The notes under the pieces are model-generated. The model was not told the origin of the DNA. It saw nothing but the letters and a program-made list of their open reading frames with translations, and did no database searches. Below are positions 7,837 through 13,119 of a stretch of DNA of 13,119 bases, in pieces (positions within the stretch are counted from its first letter, which is position 1; the number at the start of each line of letters is the position of its first letter). Source of the stretch: CAZJOD01 sp964547525 (GTDB lineage: Bacteria; Bacillota; Clostridia; JAAYHZ01); the NCBI GenBank assembly GCA_964547525.1, contig CAZJOD010000107.1, positions 1-13,119 on the forward strand, written 5' to 3'. The translations under genes were made by a program, and so were the position numbers.

Positions 7837-8958
7837 ATGTTTTATCTAACTAAAAAAAATAAAAAGGGGAGTCTAACCTGCGAAGCGGCTCTTGTAACAC
7901 CTTTATTTATTTTAGCTGTTTACGGAATAATATGTTTAATGCAAATAATAAATACTGGGTATACCATGCAGATCGCTTTAAATCAAACGGTCATTGAGAC
8001 AGGTGAATATATTACAGCTTATGTTAAAACAGACCTAAAGGAAGAAGCCCAAAAAACGGAAGAATACATAAACACATATATAATGGAGATTTTATACGAA
8101 TTAAGCAATGTATTTGATTCTAAAGAAGAAAAACACGACCAGGAATCAATATGTGATACAGCAGGATTATTCCTTTTGAATGTCGCGGAAGATTTAATAA
8201 AAGATGAAGTAACAGAAATATTCTTAAAAACAGTAATGTCTAAGTATATAACCGGAAACAAAGACTGTGAGGTAAATGATATACTTTCGGACAGGCATAT
8301 AGTTGGGGGATTAAAAGGTTTGAATTTTACCGGATCAAAAATACTTGGTGACGGACAAACGATAAAAATTGTGCTTAATTATCAAATTGAACCGAGAATA
8401 CCTCTAGGATGTTTTATAAGAATTAATATGAAACACTGCAGTATGATATATCCATGGCAGGAAGGGCTGAATAAGGAGAGTGAAATTAAAGATGTTTATA
8501 GTGTATGGCGAAACATGACTCCGGTAGATAGGGGTAATTATATTTTGCAAAAAGAGAAATCGATTATTGAATCTTTAAATCGTGATATGGAAATCATTTA
8601 TAATAATAATTCATATTTTAAGGTGGGAGTATTAAAAAACGGGTTTGATAATTTCGAGCAAATCATAAACATACGAAGTATAGATTATTCACTTGATTCT
8701 TATCAAAACAAAAATGCTTTTATTAAGACAATAACAGATGAATTAAAAATGGTCAAAGATATGAAATTATATAAAGATAAGGTAAAAAAGAGGACTATAT
8801 ATACCAATGCTCACACAAAAAGAGTATTGATTTTGGTTTTGCCGGAGTCGGAAAATCCTCCGGTCAATGAAATAGAAATATGCAAAAAGGAAGCTGCTGA
8901 AATGGGAGTTTTCATAGAAGTTAAATATGCTTACGGATGTCCAAAGAACGTTAAATGA
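7837..8958 (+). CDS. Second TadE-like pseudopilin with unusual C-terminal domain
   Basis: This 373-residue protein has an N-terminal leader and a prepilin site, Gly11|Ser12, with Glu16 at +5 (KGSLTCEAALVTP), then one membrane helix to about residue 38. That is the TadE-like hallmark. The remaining ~330 residues are predicted to be outside the membrane. The final ~105 residues (from about 269) do not look like a pilin: 'GFDNFEQIINIRSIDYS' is followed by a helical stretch, then a strand 'RVLILVLPES' (329-338), a helix and a last strand 'GVFIEVKY'. I read this as a separate alpha/beta domain (see findings). Start: ATG 7837 with GAAGG at 7823-7827 (9 nt spacing) is better than TTG 7831. It begins 2 nt after the preceding stop, so coupling is likely. 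The 69-nt gap to the next gene has a weak promoter candidate. Confidence 0.8.
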   Translation: MFYLTKKNKKGSLTCEAALVTPLFILAVYGIICLMQIINTGYTMQIALNQTVIETGEYITAYVKTDLKEEAQKTEEYINTYIMEILYELSNVFDSKEEKHDQESICDTAGLFLLNVAEDLIKDEVTEIFLKTVMSKYITGNKDCEVNDILSDRHIVGGLKGLNFTGSKILGDGQTIKIVLNYQIEPRIPLGCFIRINMKHCSMIYPWQEGLNKESEIKDVYSVWRNMTPVDRGNYILQKEKSIIESLNRDMEIIYNNNSYFKVGVLKNGFDNFEQIINIRSIDYSLDSYQNKNAFIKTITDELKMVKDMKLYKDKVKKRTIYTNAHTKRVLILVLPESENPPVNEIEICKKEAAEMGVFIEVKYAYGCPKNVK

Positions 8959-8973
8959 ATATTAAAAAGTGTA

Positions 8974-9002
8974 TACACATTACTCTAATCTGATTTTATA
9001 AA
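8974..9002 (+). promoter_or_regulatory. Weak promoter candidate before the FHA gene
   Basis: TACACA (8974-8979, 4 of 6 to TTGACA) and TATAAA (8997-9002) are separated by 17 nt. The -35 overlaps a 10-bp palindrome GTGTATACAC (8969-8978). In such AT-rich DNA this match level is common, so it is a candidate only. If real, it would let the FHA gene be expressed apart from the pilus genes. Confidence 0.25.
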
Positions 9003-9027
9003 AATTTTTTACATGAAGGTGATGAAA

Positions 9028-10599
9028 ATGGAAAGCAAAATATTAGATATTTTTACCGTTACATATAAGAATACCGCCTCTACCGGTCATGTTGTTTTTT
9101 CGACTTGTTCTGATGAAAATTTTTATCCGTATCAAATTAAAATGATTTCGTATAACCGAAATGAGTTGGTGAACATTATACCACCGGATTACAGCAAAAA
9201 AAATACGATGTTAGATTTTTATTACGACATTACTTCGAAGATAACTCTCTCCGATTATTTAATTCAAAACACTTTAACTAAAAGGGATGTGATCTATTTT
9301 CTTTTATCGGTAACCGATGTATTATATCAATGCGAAAGGTATCTTTTGTCAGCAGGAAAATTTGTATTGGATGCAGACTATATTTATCTTAATCCATCGG
9401 ATAGACAAATAAATTTAGTCTATATTCCCATAAGTAGAAAATTTGACGGTTGTAAACTGTTAAAAGAATTTATCATTTCATTCATTTCGATTAAAGCAAA
9501 GATCTCTACAGACCGATATGATAACTATACACAGAAAATCTTAGAGTATATTAAAGATGATTCTGTTACAATTCCAAATATAAAAGAAATGCTACAACAA
9601 ATTTCTTTAGACAGAGATAATGCGAAATACGGTTACATTAATGAAATACCGGGAAAGTCGGAAGAACCGTTGGATTTAATAAATGAATTTAATAAAAACC
9701 ATATAAACAAGGAAATAGCTGAAAAAGAAAATACTAAATTTAATATTAAAATACCCAAACCTTCACATAAAAACGACTATGAGAAGCAGGGAATAGGGTC
9801 TGTTGGAAAAACAAGAGTTTTATCAGTTGATTTTTACATATATTTGCTGCAAGGATTAATCTTTACTTTATTTGCTATTGGTTTAATATATATTATATCT
9901 TATGGTAATGATGACCGGTTGTTTATGATAACAGGACTTTCAGTTATATTTGCCACAATAGAATTCCTTATAATAAAAAAGACAGATAATATAAAAGGAT
10001 TTTTCGAAAGGAAAGGATTTGCGGTACATAACGAGAGTAACAAGACGAAAAAAAAATTGGAAAAAGTAAAAAGAAAAAAACAAGAAAAGATAGAAAAGAA
10101 AGAAAAACGGATTACAATACCTGTTCCTGTAATTAAATTTGCGAAAGATGAAAATGGAGATCCTAAGCAAGAAAAAACTGTATTGCCTGATATTGAGCAT
10201 GTACGCAGAATAATAAACTATCAGACGACCGATTGGGAGAAAGAAAATACTGAAAGCCGGAATTCTAATACGGTATTATTATCAAATCACAAAAAACTTA
10301 ATCCATATTTAACTGTTCCGGGAAGTAAGGATTTTAAGATTTATATAGACCGGTCACCTTTTTATATTGGCAGACAGGAAGAGCAGGTTAATTATGTTAT
10401 AAATAATCCCGCTATAGGTAAAAAACATGCGGAATTTACACTAAACAATCAAAATGTTTTCTTAAAAGATTTAGAATCCAAAAACGGTACCTTTGTAAAT
10501 GATCTGAAGATAGAAACAAATAAAGTCTTAGTATTGAAAGATGGAGACAGAATTATGTTCGCAAATGAAAAGTTTATAATATTTTTAACAAATCGTTGA
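9028..10599 (+). CDS. DUF6382-like protein with membrane pair and C-terminal FHA domain
   Basis: This is a 523-residue protein. Residues 1 to about 200 match what I know of the DUF6382 region found beside clostridial Tad genes ('DYLIQNTLTKRDVIYFLLS', 'YIYLNPSDRQINLVYIPI'). Two membrane helices follow (about 268-291 and 298-317), then a very basic segment (about 338-362, rich in Lys), a linker, and an FHA domain from about 430 to the end. FHA landmarks are Gly448-Arg449, 'AIGKKHAEF' (462-470, His467) and 'DLESKNGTFVN' (481-491). The Ser usually found before the KKH-type motif is Gly464. FHA domains bind phosphothreonine, so the protein probably links pilus function to Ser/Thr kinase signalling, with both termini cytoplasmic. 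Start: AGGTGAT (9017-9023) is 4 nt before ATG 9028; ATG 9013 lies upstream of that site. Confidence 0.82.
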   Translation: MESKILDIFTVTYKNTASTGHVVFSTCSDENFYPYQIKMISYNRNELVNIIPPDYSKKNTMLDFYYDITSKITLSDYLIQNTLTKRDVIYFLLSVTDVLYQCERYLLSAGKFVLDADYIYLNPSDRQINLVYIPISRKFDGCKLLKEFIISFISIKAKISTDRYDNYTQKILEYIKDDSVTIPNIKEMLQQISLDRDNAKYGYINEIPGKSEEPLDLINEFNKNHINKEIAEKENTKFNIKIPKPSHKNDYEKQGIGSVGKTRVLSVDFYIYLLQGLIFTLFAIGLIYIISYGNDDRLFMITGLSVIFATIEFLIIKKTDNIKGFFERKGFAVHNESNKTKKKLEKVKRKKQEKIEKKEKRITIPVPVIKFAKDENGDPKQEKTVLPDIEHVRRIINYQTTDWEKENTESRNSNTVLLSNHKKLNPYLTVPGSKDFKIYIDRSPFYIGRQEEQVNYVINNPAIGKKHAEFTLNNQNVFLKDLESKNGTFVNDLKIETNKVLVLKDGDRIMFANEKFIIFLTNR

Positions 10600-10642
10600 T
10601 ATGGATAGGCAAGTACGATATTATTAAAAATATTATGTTATA

Positions 10643-10647
10643 AGGAG
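10643..10647 (+). promoter_or_regulatory. Ribosome binding site of the UroD-family gene
   Basis: AAGGAG (10642-10647) lies 6 nt before ATG 10654. The 54-nt gap from the FHA gene has no terminator, so read-through from upstream is possible. Confidence 0.75.
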
Positions 10648-10653
10648 ATCGGT

Positions 10654-11787
10654 ATGGATAAATTTGCGAAGGGTATAGAGAAAACAAGAGATTTTTACTC
10701 AATGAAACCTGATGCACCACTATATATGAAAGAATTCGGATATTACTCTATGGATAGATGGATAAAGGAAGGGCATATTGATAAAGAAAAATTAAAGGAT
10801 CCACAGTATCTTAGAGATTTATTCGGATTCGATTATCCGGGTGAAACAGTCCTTGGATGCTTAGGTTGGTGCGAAGCTGCGTTTTGTCCGGAATTTGATG
10901 TGCTGGTAGTGGAAGATCGGGGAAAGCATGAAGTTGTACAGGATAAAGCCGGGAGACACGTACTTTATTTTAAGGGAAGAAGAGACGGTTTTATGCCGGA
11001 ATACTTAGAACATCCGGTGAAAGATATAAACAGCTGGAAGAAAGATTGTGAATGGCGATTAGATTCAAAAGCACCGGGACGAGATAAATTATTGCAAAAC
11101 AATTTAAATAACGTAATAAAGGCTAAAGAACAAGGAATGTTTGTAACACAAAAAGTAATCGGTGGGTATATGTATCTTAGAAGCCTTATAGGACCGGAAA
11201 AACTATTTTATATGGTGTATGACGATCCCGATTTAATACACGTTTGTATGCGTAAATGGTTTGAGTTGGCGGATTTCGTTACGGCCTATTTTCAAGAAAA
11301 AGTAAATATTGAGCAATTATTTTTGGCGGAAGATATTTGCTATAATCACGGAATATTAATATCACCCGATATGATGCGAGAATTTTTATTTCCATATTAT
11401 AAACAATTAATTGAGAATATTAAAAAAAGGCAGATTGACAAAACTAAGCATATGTTTATTCAAATAGACACAGACGGTTTTTGTGATCCTTCAATTGATG
11501 TATACAAGGAAATCGGCATGGATGTTATGAGTCCTTTTGAAGTAGCGTCAAATTGTGATGTAGTCAGGACTGCTGAAAAATATCCCGAGTTAAGAATTAC
11601 CGGAGGTATGGATAAAAGAGTGCTGGCTACAACCAAAGAAGAAATTGATAAAATGGTTGATCGTATATGTCCTGTAATGAGAAAAAGAGGTGGTTACATA
11701 CCGACATGTGATCATGGTGTCCCTGAAGAGGTAAGCTTTGAAAACTATATGCATTTTAGAAAAAGATTGCTTGAATATTCGGTCTAG
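10654..11787 (+). CDS. Uroporphyrinogen-decarboxylase-superfamily protein
   Basis: This 377-residue protein has the overall length and C-terminal pattern of the URO-D/MtaA/CmuA superfamily: 'VMSPFEVASNCDVV', 'LRITGGMDKRVLA' (Gly317-Gly318-Met319-Asp320-Lys321) and 'GGYIPTCDHGVPEEVS' (Cys352, His354). It lacks the N-terminal arginine-rich PVWxMRQAGR-type motif of true haem-pathway HemE. It also lacks the HxC zinc motif of MtaA-type methyltransferases, having His266-Met-Phe there. It therefore probably belongs to the large uncharacterised clostridial branch of the superfamily; methyl transfer to or from a corrinoid is a family-based guess. It has a good ribosome site, and the preceding gap is short, but no functional link to the pilus genes is evident. 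No corrinoid protein or partner methyltransferase is encoded beside it. The tandem hairpins downstream probably end its transcript. Confidence 0.85.
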   Translation: MDKFAKGIEKTRDFYSMKPDAPLYMKEFGYYSMDRWIKEGHIDKEKLKDPQYLRDLFGFDYPGETVLGCLGWCEAAFCPEFDVLVVEDRGKHEVVQDKAGRHVLYFKGRRDGFMPEYLEHPVKDINSWKKDCEWRLDSKAPGRDKLLQNNLNNVIKAKEQGMFVTQKVIGGYMYLRSLIGPEKLFYMVYDDPDLIHVCMRKWFELADFVTAYFQEKVNIEQLFLAEDICYNHGILISPDMMREFLFPYYKQLIENIKKRQIDKTKHMFIQIDTDGFCDPSIDVYKEIGMDVMSPFEVASNCDVVRTAEKYPELRITGGMDKRVLATTKEEIDKMVDRICPVMRKRGGYIPTCDHGVPEEVSFENYMHFRKRLLEYSV

Positions 11788-11807
11788 ACTTAGTCATAAT
11801 AAACCAA

Positions 11808-11885
11808 TTAAATAGGATACATTTATAAAACTTGATTTTAAAAATGTATACCGGCCTGTGGACGCTCGATGCGGCTGCAGGCCTA
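11808..11885 (+). repeat. Tandem double-hairpin unit, copy 1
   Basis: This 78-bp unit starts with TTAAATAGGATAC. It contains an AT-rich hairpin: arms 11817-11830 and 11836-11849, one A-A mismatch, loop CTTGA. A GC-rich hairpin follows: arms 11853-11865 and 11871-11883, one A-G mismatch, two wobble pairs, loop TCGAT. It is not followed by a T-tract, so it is not itself a classical terminator. Its GC content contrasts sharply with the surrounding DNA. Confidence 0.9.
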
Positions 11886-11964
11886 TTAAACAGGATACAT
11901 TTTTAAAAACTTGACATTAAAAATGTACGCCGGCCCGTGGACGCTCGATGCGGCTGCGGGTTTT
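11886..11964 (+). repeat. Tandem double-hairpin unit, copy 2
   Basis: This 79-bp unit is directly adjacent to copy 1 and starts TTAAACAGGATAC. Its AT-rich hairpin is a perfect 11-bp stem (11896-11906 with 11917-11927). The GC-rich hairpin has stem 11932-11944 with 11950-11962 and the same TCGAT loop. Compared with copy 1, the 19-nt inner part of the GC hairpin is identical. The basal pair T-A (11857/11879) has become C-G (11936/11958), and two basal G-C pairs have become G-T wobbles. All pairing is kept. Confidence 0.9.
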
Positions 11965-11966
11965 TT
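11932..11966 (+). terminator. Probable rho-independent terminator
   Basis: The GC-rich hairpin of repeat copy 2 is followed directly by six Ts (11961-11966), two of which can also pair as wobbles at the stem base. It is the only GC stem plus T-tract visible in the window, and it fits transcription end for the UroD-family gene, possibly for the whole upstream cluster. Confidence 0.6.
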
Positions 11967-11976
11967 AAATAGGATA
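11965..11976 (+). repeat. Third, partial copy of the unit head
   Basis: TTAAATAGGATA at 11965-11976 is identical to the first 12 nt of copy 1 and sits at the position where a third unit would begin (79 nt after copy 2 starts). The following sequence has diverged, and only a possible TATGT/ACATA pair (near 11976-12002) recalls the AT hairpin. Confidence 0.75.
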
Positions 11977-12083
11977 TGTCTTTTTCAATTTTTATCATAC
12001 ATAGTGAATTCATAATGAAAAAATACTAAAAAAACATTTAAATGACAAATTAGCTCAAATATACCTCTGTTCATAACTTTCAA

Positions 12084-12092
12084 TGTTATAAT
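12084..12092 (+). promoter_or_regulatory. Extended -10 promoter of the SLH gene
   Basis: TGTTATAAT gives a perfect TATAAT (12087-12092) with the TGn extension. There is no convincing -35 at 16-18 nt, which extended -10 promoters can tolerate. The expected transcript start is near 12099, leaving a leader of about 25 nt with AAGGAAAGGA (12104-12113) as ribosome site. It lies after the terminator-like repeat, so the SLH gene is probably its own transcription unit. Confidence 0.55.
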
Positions 12093-12124
12093 GCTATAAA
12101 ATTAAGGAAAGGAAATTAGCGGTA

Positions 12125-13119
12125 ATGAAAAAAATAGTTATTTTTTTTATGAGTATTATTATGATATGGGGTTCCGGTAATATTACCGTATATGCTGAAA
12201 AGAAGATGTCTGATATAACCGGAACAGAATGGTTTGCAAATGATGTCGGACTTCTTGTAGAAAGAGGTATAATTAATGGATTCCCGGACGGAACATATAG
12301 ACCTGATGATACATTTAAAATTGATGAATTTATCAAGTCTCTTGTTATGGCGCTACATTACAGACCTGCAATCGTTTCAAGCAATTATTGGGCACAAGGA
12401 TATATTGATACGGCAAAGTCGTTATACTGGCTGCAATATGTAAATTCCGGAAAAGAGATAGAAGATTATTCCGCACCTATTACCAGAGAGCAAATGAGTA
12501 TTATATTGTATGCCGCTGTAAGAGATATCCCGGGGGTACAGATGAATGGAAATAGTGTAAATCTCATGTATAAGGTTTCTGAATATCAAAGAGGTATCTT
12601 TATTGATCCAAAGTCATCTATCGAAGGAATGAGCACATATGATATGTTAATTACAATATATGGGTTAGGCATTATAACGGGATATCCTGACGGAACATAT
12701 GGTAGTAAAAAGTATCTCACTAGAGCCGAAGCAGCGGCTGTTCTAGCCAGAATAATAGACCCCTCAAGAAGAATATATCCTGATGTTGGTTTTACTCCTC
12801 CCCAAAAAGGAATTGTTGAGGTAGAAGGGATAACATTTAATTACAATGTAGATTTGATTAAGAGAGAGACAGAAAACCGTGTCGATTATTATATGAGTAC
12901 CGAAATGCAAGAATATTTTGCATTAAAACATTTTGAGTCTTTTAAAGTAAATAGGGACGGTACAGTAAAATTTTATATGCCAAAGCTGCCTGACGGATTT
13001 TTAGCACATTCGGCTGTTGTTGTGCATTACTTTGATGGAGTAAAAGGTGAAAAAATCAATTCAAAATGGTTTACCGAAACATTATATGGTACGGCGGGCA
13101 ACATTCCTCCACTTGATGA
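12125..13119 (+). CDS. SLH-domain surface protein, 3'-truncated
   Basis: The frame from ATG 12125 stays open to the right edge: 331 complete codons. A signal peptide (residues 1-24: MKK, hydrophobic core, then VYA|EK cut) is followed by three S-layer homology repeats. The first is at about residues 29-77, with 'WFANDVGLLVERGIINGFPDGTYRP'-type spacing: Trp36-Phe37, Gly52 to Pro60. The second, weaker one spans about residues 84-136 (TREQMS). The third spans about 172-212, with GYPDGTY at 186-192 and TRAEAA at 199-204. SLH domains anchor proteins to pyruvylated secondary cell-wall polymer, so this is a cell-surface protein. Residues 216-331 form an unrecognised region, and the C-terminal effector part is cut off. 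Ribosome site AGGA (12110-12113) is 11 nt upstream, slightly long. The first two SLH repeats lack the full TRAE motif. Confidence 0.9.
   Translation, partial: MKKIVIFFMSIIMIWGSGNITVYAEKKMSDITGTEWFANDVGLLVERGIINGFPDGTYRPDDTFKIDEFIKSLVMALHYRPAIVSSNYWAQGYIDTAKSLYWLQYVNSGKEIEDYSAPITREQMSIILYAAVRDIPGVQMNGNSVNLMYKVSEYQRGIFIDPKSSIEGMSTYDMLITIYGLGIITGYPDGTYGSKKYLTRAEAAAVLARIIDPSRRIYPDVGFTPPQKGIVEVEGITFNYNVDLIKRETENRVDYYMSTEMQEYFALKHFESFKVNRDGTVKFYMPKLPDGFLAHSAVVVHYFDGVKGEKINSKWFTETLYGTAGNIPPLD

Noticed and set aside
8969..8978. Palindrome GTGTATACAC as an operator
   Set aside because: Ten-base palindromes are expected about a dozen times by chance in a window of this length, and there is no second copy nearby. 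It is mentioned only as part of the weak promoter candidate.
9940..10200. Minus-strand frame rich in Phe
   Set aside because: It is the mirror of the Lys-rich segment of the FHA protein, a composition artefact.
11911..11916. TTGACA as a -35 box in repeat copy 2
   Set aside because: At 16-18 nt downstream the sequence is GC-rich hairpin DNA with no -10-like hexamer.
11808..11964. CRISPR-like array
   Set aside because: There are only two contiguous ~79-bp copies without unique spacers and no cas genes nearby; the units are hairpin modules.
12094..12336. Open frame on the minus strand at the start of the SLH gene
   Set aside because: It is antisense to the signal peptide and first SLH repeat and covers the SLH promoter; no family features are visible.

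Overview
The window is AT-rich, with Gram-positive-style Shine-Dalgarno sites (GGAGG, AAGGAG), frequent GTG/TTG start candidates and a C-terminal gene for an S-layer-homology (SLH) protein. Together with the type of Tad locus present, this points to a low-GC Firmicute of the class Clostridia. No species can be named from the sequence.

Positions 1-10599 hold one co-directional gene set on the + strand, a Gram-positive Tad/Flp (type IVb) pilus or secretion locus. In order it encodes: a TadZ/CpaE-like P-loop ATPase (cut by the left edge); the TadA/CpaF secretion ATPase; the two T2SF-type platform proteins TadB and TadC; a small Flp1-type pilin; a TadE-like pseudopilin; a 1014-residue DUF5702-like membrane-anchored protein; a second, longer TadE-like pseudopilin with an unusual C-terminal region; and a DUF6382/FHA-like protein that probably reads phosphothreonine signals at the cytoplasmic face. 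TadA would power assembly, TadB/TadC would form the membrane platform, TadZ would help position the complex, and the four proteins with prepilin-like N-termini would be the assembled or exported parts. There is no secretin, as expected without an outer membrane, and no prepilin peptidase inside the window.

Positions 10654-11787 encode a uroporphyrinogen-decarboxylase-superfamily protein, probably a corrinoid/methyl-transfer-type or uncharacterised member rather than a haem enzyme. The 337-bp gap after it contains two tandem copies of a ~79-bp unit, each made of an AT-rich hairpin followed by a GC-rich hairpin. Sequence differences between the copies preserve pairing, and the second GC hairpin runs into a T-tract and looks like a terminator. 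A 12-bp third copy of the unit head follows.

Positions 12125-13119 start an SLH-domain surface protein behind an extended -10 promoter. It has a signal peptide and three SLH repeats and runs off the right edge.

Several starts have been moved downstream of the longest open frame because a clear ribosome binding site sits before an internal ATG, GTG or TTG. The most interesting items for follow-up are the paired-hairpin tandem repeat and the toxin-nuclease-like C-terminal region of the second pseudopilin.
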